DNA of 5,461 nt, taken from NCBI GenBank assembly GCA_013694825.1, contig JACDBR010000277.1, positions 1-5,461 of the forward strand, in the 5' to 3' direction. Both the position numbers and the translations under genes were made by a program. The notes beneath the pieces are model-generated. The model did not search any database, was not told where the DNA came from, and saw nothing but the letters and a program-made list of their open reading frames with translations. Shown here piece by piece: positions 1 through 4,903 of this stretch; positions within the stretch are counted from its first letter, which is position 1; each line of letters begins with the position of its first letter. Source of the DNA: Solirubrobacterales bacterium. Lineage in GTDB: Bacteria > Actinomycetota > Thermoleophilia > Solirubrobacterales > 70-9.

Positions 1-81
1 GGAGTCGAGTCGGGCCTGCTGTCCGAGCAGTCGGCGGCGCTCCTCCGCGAGTTCTTCGCCGCCCGCCGCCCCGCGGGCTGA
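1..81 (+). CDS. C-terminal end of an unidentified protein (partial)
   Basis: Frame 1 is open from the first base to a TGA at 79-81 and encodes 26 residues, ending in LLREFFAARRPAG. The composition (leucine, alanine and arginine rich, probably an amphipathic helix) and G/C-rich third positions fit the tail of a real high-GC gene that starts outside the window. The piece is too short to assign to a family. Its stop lies 11 bases from the stop of the convergent SRPBCC gene, and this tight packing supports its being real coding sequence. No function is proposed. Confidence 0.5.
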   Translation, partial: GVESGLLSEQSAALLREFFAARRPAG

Positions 82-98
82 GTTGGCGAGCCTCAGCC
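76..98. terminator. inverted repeat spanning two convergent stop codons
   Basis: GGCTGAG at 76-82 is perfectly complementary to CTCAGCC at 92-98, with a 9-nt loop. The left arm contains the TGA stop of the plus-strand gene (79-81). The right arm contains the TGA stop of the minus-strand SRPBCC gene (93-95 read in reverse). Its position between two convergent genes suits a bidirectional terminator, but neither side has a T-tract. The stem is only 7 bp, and GC-rich DNA makes such repeats easily, so this is tentative. Confidence 0.3.
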
Positions 99-590
99 AG
101 CCGAGCCGGCGAGCAGCTCGTCGAGCCGCTCGAAGGTCTCGGCCTGGCCCGCCTCCATGCCCGAGGCCAGCATCCCGTCGCGTTCCTCGGTGGTGTGGAA
201 GAGCGAGACGTTGACGTACTTCGTCTGCTCGCCGAGGTCCTCGAACCTCGCGGTCTCGACGATCACGTGGCCGGGCATCCCCTCCCACTCGAAGGTCTGG
301 ACGGTGCGCTCCGGCGGGCTCACCTCACGGTAGGTGCCGGGGAATCCCGTCTCGCTGCCGTCCTCGTTGCGGATCACGAAGCGCCACGCACCGCCGTGCT
401 CGACCTCCATCCGGTCTACGGACGTCGTGGTTCCGTGTGGCCCCCACCACTGTGGGATCAGCTCGGGATCGGTCATCGCCGCAAAGACGCGGTCGCGGGG
501 GGCGTTGAAGATCCGTTCGGTGACGATTTCGCGCTCGGCGGGCGTCGTCACCCTGGTCTCGTTCGCGCCAGTGGTCTTCTCGTCGGTCAT
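93..590 (-). CDS. AHSA1/SRPBCC family protein
   Basis: This 165-residue protein has the hallmarks of the AHSA1-like branch of the SRPBCC (START/Bet v1-like) helix-grip fold. Residues 25-36 (ERIFNAPRDRVF) form the first strand and helix. DPELIPQWWGP (41-51) is the family's typical WWGP motif. A GGxW segment is at 67-69, and FPGTYREVSPPERTVQTFEW (83-102) is the mid-domain beta hairpin. A C-terminal helix, METF-type here as EAGQAETFERLDELL (146-160), closes the fold. Such proteins are cytoplasmic with a hydrophobic ligand cavity. Members next to ArsR regulators are widespread in actinobacteria, but their ligands are mostly unknown. The ATG overlaps the stop of the upstream arsR-type gene (ATGA), so the two are probably translationally coupled. 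An AGGAG at 597-593 lies only 2 nt before the ATG. The family is confident; the molecular role is not. Confidence 0.93.
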   Translation of the reverse strand: MTDEKTTGANETRVTTPAEREIVTERIFNAPRDRVFAAMTDPELIPQWWGPHGTTTSVDRMEVEHGGAWRFVIRNEDGSETGFPGTYREVSPPERTVQTFEWEGMPGHVIVETARFEDLGEQTKYVNVSLFHTTEERDGMLASGMEAGQAETFERLDELLAGSAG

Positions 591-925
591 TTCTCCTGTC
601 CTTGCGTTCGGTCGAGCAGCTCAGCGAAGCGATCGAGCCGGTCCTCCAGCGTCTGCCGGTGGTCCTCGATCCAGCGCTGAACGTCGTCGAGCTTCTGTGG
701 GCCGAGGCTGCACCGACGGACACGCCCGACCTTCACGGTCGTGACGAGCTCGGCGTCCTCGAGCACCTGCACGTGCTTCTTCAGTCCGGTCAGAGACATC
801 TCGAACGGCTCGGCAAGCTCGCTGACGCTCGCGCTCCCACGACCGAGCCGCTGCAGGATCGCCCGGCGCGTGGGGTCGGCGAGCGCCGCGAACGCGCCGT
901 CGAGTTCTGACTGATACTGAACCAT
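587..925 (-). CDS. ArsR-family winged-helix transcriptional regulator
   Basis: This 112-residue protein is of normal length for a small ArsR-type repressor. The first half carries the family signature FAALADPTRRAILQRL (12-27). A helix-turn-helix follows at about residues 33-62, with the recognition helix near MSLTGLKKHVQVLE (43-56), then a wing around GRVRRCSL (67-74). The only cysteine is C72, so the CxC metal-binding pair of true arsenic or cadmium sensors is absent. It more likely responds to another ligand, or acts as a constitutive repressor relieved by an unknown signal. It is the first gene of an operon with the SRPBCC gene (4-nt overlap), a very common pairing. The ATG at 925 was chosen because the family typically starts with MVQYQ-like residues a few positions before FAALADPTRR, and because a -10 element ends 7 nt upstream. 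There is no Shine-Dalgarno sequence. Confidence 0.95.
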   Translation of the reverse strand: MVQYQSELDGAFAALADPTRRAILQRLGRGSASVSELAEPFEMSLTGLKKHVQVLEDAELVTTVKVGRVRRCSLGPQKLDDVQRWIEDHRQTLEDRLDRFAELLDRTQGQEK

Positions 926-937
926 TTAGTTCAGCAT
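914..937. promoter_or_regulatory. putative ArsR autoregulatory operator over the start codon
   Basis: Plus-strand ATACTGAAC (914-922) and GTTCAGCAT (929-937) form an inverted repeat. Eight of nine positions are complementary, around a 6-nt centre that contains the start codon (CAT at 923-925). It covers the predicted transcription start and most of the -10 element of the arsR-SRPBCC operon, exactly where an autorepressor would block initiation. ArsR proteins bind imperfect dyads of this kind as dimers. Binding itself is inferred, not shown. Confidence 0.6.
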
Positions 938-941
938 AGCA
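933..941 (-). promoter_or_regulatory. extended -10 promoter of the arsR-SRPBCC operon
   Basis: On the minus strand the bases from 941 to 933 read TGCTATGCT, a TGn extended -10 followed by TATGCT, which fits TANNNT. Seven bases separate it from the ATG at 925, so transcription would begin at or next to the start codon, giving a leaderless mRNA. This agrees with the lack of a Shine-Dalgarno sequence. No convincing -35 hexamer is seen 16-18 nt upstream, which an extended -10 can tolerate. Confidence 0.5.
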
Positions 942-953
942 CGAGCGCTCGTG
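940..953. repeat. 14-bp perfect palindrome upstream of arsR
   Basis: CACGAGCGCTCGTG reads the same on both strands without mismatch. It lies directly upstream of the -10 element of the arsR operon, sharing its TG, in the position of a -35/-10 spacer. It could be a site for a second dimeric regulator, or a secondary site for the ArsR protein, although its sequence is unrelated to the dyad at 914-937. No binding protein can be named. Confidence 0.4.
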
Positions 954-1186
954 AGGCGCCTGCCTGCCCAGCGGTGTGGGGATCGGTCCCAGGACACGCC
1001 AAAGTCCTCGACTCGCGCCCGGCCCAGCCACTGACACGCGCAACTCCGGAGCCGTCCTGGATTGGTATCGCTATGCGGTGTCTAAGCAGGCCAGCAGGCT
1101 CGGCGCTCGATGTCCGACGCGGTGGACACCGGGATGAACCCCCTCGCTTTCGCCCCCACGGCTGGCCAGGTCGGCGCCCGGGGAAG
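954..1186. other. intergenic stretch without supported genes
   Basis: Between the arsR promoter and the tRNA 3' end I find no reading frame with protein-like sequence and no RNA family that I recognise. A less GC-rich patch around 1060-1085 contains ATTGGTATCGCTATGC but cannot be tied to a gene. A clear hairpin plus T-tract terminator for the minus-strand tRNA is not visible. The region is probably spacer or decayed sequence. Confidence 0.5.
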
Positions 1187-1275
1187 CGGAGAGGATGGGA
1201 TTCGAACCCACGAGGCGGTTTGACCCGCCCACGCGATTTCCAATCGCGCACCTTAAGCCGCTCGGTCACCTCTCC
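1187..1275 (-). tRNA. tRNA-Ser (anticodon GGA)
   Basis: Read on the minus strand, the 89-nt sequence folds as a class II tRNA. The acceptor arms GGAGAGG (1275-1269) and CCTCTCC (1194-1188) pair over 7 bp, with discriminator G at 1187, as usual for serine. The D arm contains GACCGAGCGGCTTAAGG. The anticodon stem CGCGA/TCGCG encloses the loop TTGGAAA, giving anticodon GGA (1241-1239), which reads UCC and UCU. A long variable arm follows, with stem GGCGG/CCGCC (1214-1218 and 1225-1229). The T arm has TTCGAAT in its loop, closed by GTGGG/CCCAT with one G-U pair. No CCA is encoded: CTT follows the discriminator, so CCA must be added after transcription. The serine identity is supported by the long variable arm, the discriminator and the anticodon together. 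Confidence 0.97.
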
Positions 1276-1287
1276 AGGACGGGGCGG

Positions 1288-1293
1288 AAGATA
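1288..1293 (-). promoter_or_regulatory. possible -10 element for tRNA-Ser
   Basis: TATCTT on the minus strand (1293 to 1288) fits TANNNT and lies 12 nt before the tRNA 5' end. That would give a leader of about five bases for RNase P to remove. No recognisable -35 hexamer is present at the usual spacing, so this is only a candidate. Confidence 0.3.
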
Positions 1294-1374
1294 CCGTCAG
1301 CACGGCGTTTCGAGCCGGCGAGGCGGTCCGGGCGAGGGCCTGAGCCTCCGGTAGGCCCCCGCAGATCTAAGACG

Positions 1375-1575
1375 GTCGGACTGGGCCCGATGGCCGCTGG
1401 ATTCGCGCTCTGGACCTACGCGATGTCGCGGCCCGACGGGTCGGCGCTGGCACCGCTGGCCTACGCGACTCCGCTGTTCTCGACGCTTGCGTTGCTGGTC
1501 AGCGCCGCCCTATCGCCGCTCGGCCTGTTCGGCTGTGCGCTGATCGGGATCTGCGCGGTGGAAGGAGACGACCTC
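1375..1575 (+). pseudogene. C-terminal remnant of an EamA/DMT-family transporter
   Basis: Frame 1 from about 1375 encodes GLGPMAAGFALWTYAM, then PLAYATPLFSTLALLVS and PLGLFGCALIGICAV. This matches the order and spacing of the last helices of EamA (drug/metabolite transporter) proteins, whose second repeat ends with a W-x-Y-A-M segment, a Y-x-x-P-L-x-S-T segment and a final G-x-x-L-I helix. Full members have ten helices and about 280-300 residues; only about the last three helices (60-65 residues) are present. Upstream of 1375 no frame continues the domain, and the glycine-glutamate pair normally found between the last two helices is missing. The frame then runs on without family resemblance to 1725, over the end of the convergent trpB-type gene. 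An ATG at 1390 exists, but a functional mini-transporter is unlikely. I read this as a decayed gene fragment. The family call rests on pattern memory, not a search. Confidence 0.55.
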
Positions 1576-1631
1576 GCCGCCGTGCTCGACGGCGCCGCTA
1601 CACCGGATGTGGTCGGCGCATGGGCGCCTGC

Positions 1632-2993
1632 TCAGCTCAGCGCCGGCGCCTCGGGCAGGCGCTCGAGCGCCGCCTCCATCTCCGACTCCGGGAACTCGAG
1701 GTCCTCCAGCTCGCCGGCCAGGTAGGCCTGGTAGGCGGCCATGTCGAAGTGGCCGTGGCCGCAGAGGTTGACGAGGATCGTGCGCTCCTCGCCGGCCTGC
1801 TTGGCCTGCTCGGCCTCGTCGATCACGACCCGCAGCGCGTGCGAGGGCTCCGGCGCCGGGATGATCCCTTCGCTGCGGGCGAAGCGCACGGCCGCGTCGA
1901 AGGCCGAGGTCTGCTTGATCGCCCGGGCCTCGATCATGCCGTTGTGGACGAGCGCGCAGAGGCCCGGCGCGTCGCCGTGGTAGCGCAGCCCGCCCGAGTG
2001 CACCGGCGGCGGCACGAAGTCGTGGCCCAGCGTGTACATCGGCAGCAGCGGCGTCAGTCCGACCGTGTCGCCAAAGTCGTAGCGATACGCGCCCCGAGTC
2101 AGCGTCGGGCAGGCCGAGGGCTCGGCGGCGATGAAGCGGGTCTGGAGGCCGCGGCGAATCTTCTCGCGCAGGAAGGGGTAGGCGATGCCGGCGAAGTTGG
2201 AGCCGCCCCCGACGCAGCCGACGACGACGTCGGGATAGGCGCCGGCGAGCTCGAGCTGGCGGATCGCCTCGCTTCCGATCACCGTCTGGTGCAGGCAGAC
2301 GTGGTTGAGGACCGAGCCCAGCGAGTAGTTCGTGTCCTCGTTGGAGGCGGCCACCTCGACCGCTTCTGAGATCGCGATCCCGAGGCTGCCCGAGCTGTGC
2401 TCGGCCTGCGAGCGACCGGCATCGGTCAGATCGGAAGGGCTGCGGTGGACGGTCCCGCCCCAGGTCTCGATCATTGCCCGCCGGTAGGGCTTCTGGTCGT
2501 AGGAGACACCGACCATGAAGACCTCACACTCGAGCTCGAAGAGCTGGCAGGCGAGCGCGAGCGCCGAACCCCATTGCCCGGCGCCGGTCTCGGTCGAGAG
2601 CTTTCGCACTCCCTCGCGCTTGTTGTAGAAGGCTTGCGGGATCGCCGTGTTGGGCTTGTGCGAGCCGGCCGGCGAGCCGCCCTCGTACTTGTAGAAGATC
2701 CGCGCCGGCGTATCGAGCGCGCGCTCGAGGCGCAGGGCCCGGATCAGCGGCGTCGGGCGCCACAGCTTGTAAGCCTCTCGCACCTCATCAGGGATCTCGA
2801 TCTCCGGCTCGGCCGAGACCTCCTGCTCGATCAGGCCCATCGGGAAGATCGCCGCGAGGTCGTCGGGGCCGAGCGGCTCGCCGGTGCCTGGATTGAGCGG
2901 CGCGGGAGGGGGCTCGGGCAGGTCGGCGGCGATGTTCACCCAGCTCGTCGGGATCTCCGACTCGGGGAGGGAGAACCGGACCTGCTCGCTCAT
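1632..2993 (-). CDS. trpB: tryptophan synthase beta chain, TrpB2 type
   Basis: This 453-residue PLP enzyme condenses indole with serine to make tryptophan. The N-terminal extension (about 1-75, with [16 protein letters not shown] at 25-40) and the total length are typical of the TrpB2 subgroup; TrpB1 is about 400 residues. Visible motifs are RPTPL (79-83), the PLP-binding lysine in GSHKPNTA (K113), the catalytic-glutamate segment ETGAGQWG (135-142), and the phosphate-binding loop VGGGSNF (261-267). [12 protein letters not shown] (375-386) and CGHGHFD (411-417) follow near the C terminus. All catalytic positions are intact. No trpA or other trp gene is adjacent. TrpB2 proteins often lack the TrpA interface and may act alone, as an indole-salvage enzyme or with another nucleophile. 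The ATG at 2993 is supported by GAGAGG 6 nt upstream (3005-3000). The gene is transcribed away from the methyltransferase gene, with 111 bases between their starts. Confidence is very high for the family and moderate for the in vivo role. Confidence 0.96.
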   Translation of the reverse strand: MSEQVRFSLPESEIPTSWVNIAADLPEPPPAPLNPGTGEPLGPDDLAAIFPMGLIEQEVSAEPEIEIPDEVREAYKLWRPTPLIRALRLERALDTPARIFYKYEGGSPAGSHKPNTAIPQAFYNKREGVRKLSTETGAGQWGSALALACQLFELECEVFMVGVSYDQKPYRRAMIETWGGTVHRSPSDLTDAGRSQAEHSSGSLGIAISEAVEVAASNEDTNYSLGSVLNHVCLHQTVIGSEAIRQLELAGAYPDVVVGCVGGGSNFAGIAYPFLREKIRRGLQTRFIAAEPSACPTLTRGAYRYDFGDTVGLTPLLPMYTLGHDFVPPPVHSGGLRYHGDAPGLCALVHNGMIEARAIKQTSAFDAAVRFARSEGIIPAPEPSHALRVVIDEAEQAKQAGEERTILVNLCGHGHFDMAAYQAYLAGELEDLEFPESEMEAALERLPEAPALS

Positions 2994-3031
2994 GGGTTGC
3001 CTCTCGCTCGTTGCCGACGCTCGCGGCCGCG

Positions 3032-3037
3032 ATCATA
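3032..3037 (-). promoter_or_regulatory. possible -10 element of the trpB2 gene
   Basis: TATGAT on the minus strand (3037 to 3032) differs from the -10 consensus at one position and stands out in very GC-rich DNA. It lies 38 nt before the ATG, leaving a leader of roughly 30 nt that includes the GAGAGG ribosome-binding site. No clear -35 is present at 16-18 nt spacing, and no leader peptide with tandem Trp codons or attenuator hairpin is seen. Confidence 0.4.
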
Positions 3038-3070
3038 AGCTCCAGGGCCAGCCGTCCGTCCGAGACGGGT

Positions 3071-3098
3071 TTGGGTCGCGAGTCGCGAGGCGTAGGCT
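3071..3098 (+). promoter_or_regulatory. candidate leaderless promoter of the methyltransferase gene
   Basis: TTGGGT (3071-3076) and TAGGCT (3093-3098) are separated by 16 nt. The second fits TANNNT and ends 6 nt before the GTG start at 3105. That spacing places the transcription start at the initiation codon, as in leaderless actinobacterial mRNAs. The spacer holds a perfect 7-bp tandem repeat (TCGCGAG at 3076-3082 and 3083-3089). Promoter matches in such GC-rich DNA are weak evidence on their own; the fit with the start codon is what supports it. Confidence 0.35.
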
Positions 3099-3104
3099 TC
3101 GGAA

Positions 3105-4211
3105 GTGATCGAAGCTCGCGCCGAGCACGTCGGCAGCCTCCTGCGCCCGCCGGAGCTGCTCGCTGCGCGCGACGCCCATGCCTCAGGCTCGCTCGACGAC
3201 GCCGGCCTCAAGCGCGCCGAGGACGAAGCTGTGCGCGGAGTGGTCGCGATGCAGGAGTTGGCCGGGCTCAAGGTCGTGACCGACGGCGAGTTGCGTCGGG
3301 AGTCGTTTCAGTCGGAGCTGACGGCGGCGGTCGATGGCGTCGAGGGCGCCAGCATTGACGCGTGGCTGTGGGGCCGCTGGCACTCGGAGGAGCTCGGCGA
3401 CAAGGAAATCGAGCGGCCGGCGCAGATGGCCGTCGTGCGCCCGCTCGAGCGGCGGCGCTCACTGGCTGCCGAGGAGCTCACCTTCCTGCGCTCGGTCACC
3501 GACCGGGTGGCCAAGATCACTCTGCCGAGTCCGAGCCTGTTCGCGAACCTATGGTCGCCCGAGCGTTCGCGCGAGGCCTACCCCGGCTTCGACGAATTCA
3601 TGGAGGACGTGGTCGCTTTGCTCATCGACGAGGTGCGCGAGCTTCGCCGCCTGGGCTGCTCCTACGTCCAGCTCGACGCGCCTCATTATCCGCTGCTGGT
3701 CGATCCCGTCTGGCGCGCCTTCTACGAACGACGCGGCTGGGCCGCGGACCGCTGGCTGGCCTACGGGATCGAGCTCGACAATGCCGTGATCGATGCCGCT
3801 CCCGGGGTCAGCTTCGGCTTTCACCTCTGCAAGGGAAATCAGGACAGCCGGTGGCTGGTAGCGGGCGGCTACGAGCAGATCGCGACGCCGGTTCTCGGCG
3901 GCGTGCGGGCAGATCGCCTGCTGCTCGAGTACGACGACGAGCGCTCGGGCGGCTTCGATCCGCTGCTCTTGGTCCCCGACGACCGCCTGATCGTGCTCGG
4001 GCTCGTGAGCACGAAGTCGGGGCGCCTCGAGGACGAGGGCAAGGTGGAGGCGCGGATAGACGTCGCCGCCGAGCTGGTCGGGCTCGACCGCCTGGCCCTG
4101 GGCACGCAGTGCGGCTTTGCGACCTCCGTGGTTGGCAACACGCTGAGCCGCGAAGACCAGCGTGCCAAGTTGGAGCTGGTGTGCCGGGTGGCGGCCCGGG
4201 TCTGGCCGTAG
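3105..4211 (+). CDS. MetE C-terminal-like (cobalamin-independent) methionine synthase family methyltransferase
   Basis: This 368-residue protein corresponds to the catalytic C-terminal barrel of MetE alone, like the stand-alone COG0620 (YxjG/YxjH-type) proteins, and lacks the N-terminal MetE half. The motifs are EHVGSLLRP (7-15), TDGELRR (59-65), LDAPHY (190-195) at the position of the barrel's catalytic aspartate, and FHLCKGN (239-245). E275 lies in LLLEYDDERSG (272-282), followed by LGLVSTKSG (298-306) and LGTQCGFAT (332-340). H240, C242, E275 and C336 match the expected zinc site, which activates a thiol acceptor, so the catalytic apparatus looks complete. The family transfers a methyl group to a thiol such as homocysteine; the methyl donor and exact acceptor cannot be read from sequence. 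The GTG at 3105 was chosen because an in-frame TAG at 3093 rules out starts further upstream, and because family members begin a few residues before HVGS. It is divergent from trpB2. Confidence 0.93.
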   Translation: MIEARAEHVGSLLRPPELLAARDAHASGSLDDAGLKRAEDEAVRGVVAMQELAGLKVVTDGELRRESFQSELTAAVDGVEGASIDAWLWGRWHSEELGDKEIERPAQMAVVRPLERRRSLAAEELTFLRSVTDRVAKITLPSPSLFANLWSPERSREAYPGFDEFMEDVVALLIDEVRELRRLGCSYVQLDAPHYPLLVDPVWRAFYERRGWAADRWLAYGIELDNAVIDAAPGVSFGFHLCKGNQDSRWLVAGGYEQIATPVLGGVRADRLLLEYDDERSGGFDPLLLVPDDRLIVLGLVSTKSGRLEDEGKVEARIDVAAELVGLDRLALGTQCGFATSVVGNTLSREDQRAKLELVCRVAARVWP

Positions 4212-4243
4212 CGCGGCTTTGCGAGCTCCTCGGGTCCGCGCTC

Positions 4244-4271
4244 CGAGCTGCGGGGGCTTTGCCCCGGCTCG
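4244..4271 (+). terminator. hairpin downstream of the methyltransferase gene
   Basis: CGAGC (4244-4248) pairs with GCTCG (4267-4271), and CGGGG (4251-4255) pairs with CCCCG (4262-4266). This gives a 10-bp stem with a 2-nt bulge on the left and a 6-nt loop (GCTTTG). It starts 32 bases after the TAG stop. There is no T-tract after it, as is frequent for actinobacterial terminators, so it may be a weak intrinsic terminator or simply a stable GC-rich fold. Confidence 0.4.
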
Positions 4272-4390
4272 ATGGGGCGCCGGACGCGCGGACATTGCGG
4301 CTCTATCGCGGTGCCTGGACGAACGTTGGGGGCGACTTTCGAGGCTCCGGGGGGTACAAGTGAAGTGGGTGGGGGTTCCTGCGCACGCAT

Positions 4391-4903
4391 ATGGGCAGGC
4401 CACCGAGCCTGAGCAGCACGATCCGCCCGGAGAGGTCCCCGCCCCTGGGCGCGAGCACTCGGACGAGGCTCCCGATCCTGCGAGCGGCACGCGCGCCCCT
4501 GAGCGGGCGGGCGGGCGGGTGGGCGGGAGAGAGCGAGTCGCCTGAGCGGCGTGGCTCGGTCTCGGCGCGCCTGATCCTGACTGCGCCCGAGGGAATCGTT
4601 CGCTGGCGGATCCTCGGCCTGATGCTCGGGGTCGGAAGCCTGGTCGGGGCGCTCTCGATGGCTCTGCCGCACCCGGCGGCCTTCGAGGACGCCCCGATCT
4701 GGACGATTGTCGCGCTGACCGCGATCGCCGCCGGCGCGTGCCTCGCGGGCGCCAAGAGGCTGCCTGCGGACGCTGTGCCGGTGGCAGTCACGCTCGGGAC
4801 GGTCGCGATCACGGGGGCCGCGTACTGGAGCGGCGAGCCCGATAGTTGGTTCGCCTACTACTACGTCTGGGTCACGATCTACTCGTTCTACTTTCTCGGC
4901 CGT
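4391..4903 (+). pseudogene. membrane-domain half of a diguanylate cyclase (frame-disrupted gene)
   Basis: Frame 2 encodes a basic, proline-rich N terminus and then four hydrophobic segments: ILGLMLGVGSLVGALSM, PIWTIVALTAIAAGACLAGA, AVPVAVTLGTVAITGAAYW and WFAYYYVWVTIYSFYFLG. This is the usual arrangement of an N-terminal membrane sensor in actinobacterial GGDEF proteins. After about 4900, frame 2 changes abruptly to arginine-rich, non-membrane sequence and runs to a TGA at 5258-5260. The natural continuation (two more helices, a linker and GGDEF) lies in frame 3. The ATG at 4391 is the only ATG, GTG or TTG between the frame-2 stop at 4361-4363 and the first helix. It lacks a ribosome-binding site and gives an atypical first 45 residues, so the true start is uncertain. 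The gene may be inactivated, or the break may be a sequencing or assembly error. Confidence 0.6.
4505..4527 (+). repeat. six-run GGG tract with single-base loops (G-quadruplex motif, GGGC tetranucleotide repeat)
   Basis: GGG occurs at 4505, 4509, 4513, 4517, 4521 and 4525, each run separated by one base (C, C, C, T, C). This far exceeds the four runs needed for an intramolecular quadruplex, and single-base loops give the most stable kind. It lies on the coding strand, so both DNA and mRNA could fold. It is also a near-perfect 4-base repeat, in which gain or loss of one unit would change the reading frame. In frame 2 it encodes GRAGGWAG ahead of the first membrane helix of the cyclase. Confidence 0.75.

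Noticed and set aside
1187..1206. tRNA 3' end as an integration (att) site
   Set aside because: No second copy of the tRNA 3' sequence, no integrase, and no composition change is seen in the window.
931..1269. Minus-strand ORF of 112 codons beginning MTERLKVRDWKSRG
   Set aside because: Its first 28 codons or so are the tRNA-Ser gene read as protein, a common spurious product of serine tRNA genes. The rest has no protein-like pattern.
1615..1628. GGCGC/GCGCC hairpin with ATGG loop just past the trpB2 stop
   Set aside because: It has only 5 bp and no T-tract. Hairpins of this strength are frequent by chance here, so it is not called a terminator.
1620..2369. Plus-strand ORF of 249 codons
   Set aside because: It lies entirely opposite the trpB2 gene and consists of Arg/Val/Asp-rich sequence typical of the antisense frame of a GC-rich gene.
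2397..3038. Plus-strand ORF of 213 codons
   Set aside because: It is an antisense shadow of the 5' half of trpB2, with low-complexity Arg/Leu/Gly sequence and no motif.
3362..4363. Plus-strand ORF of 333 codons overlapping the methyltransferase gene in another frame
   Set aside because: The MetE-like frame has all family motifs. This frame is an Arg/Ala/Gly-rich shadow.
3549..4490. Minus-strand ORF of 313 codons
   Set aside because: It is antisense to the methyltransferase gene and has no recognisable domain. Long antisense frames are expected at this GC content.
4360..4545. Short plus-strand frame-1 ORF with GTG start after a GGGGGG tract
   Set aside because: It has no protein family resemblance, is rich in Pro/Gly/Arg, and ends at a TGA just after the G-run repeat. 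It may matter only if the repeat shifts frame.
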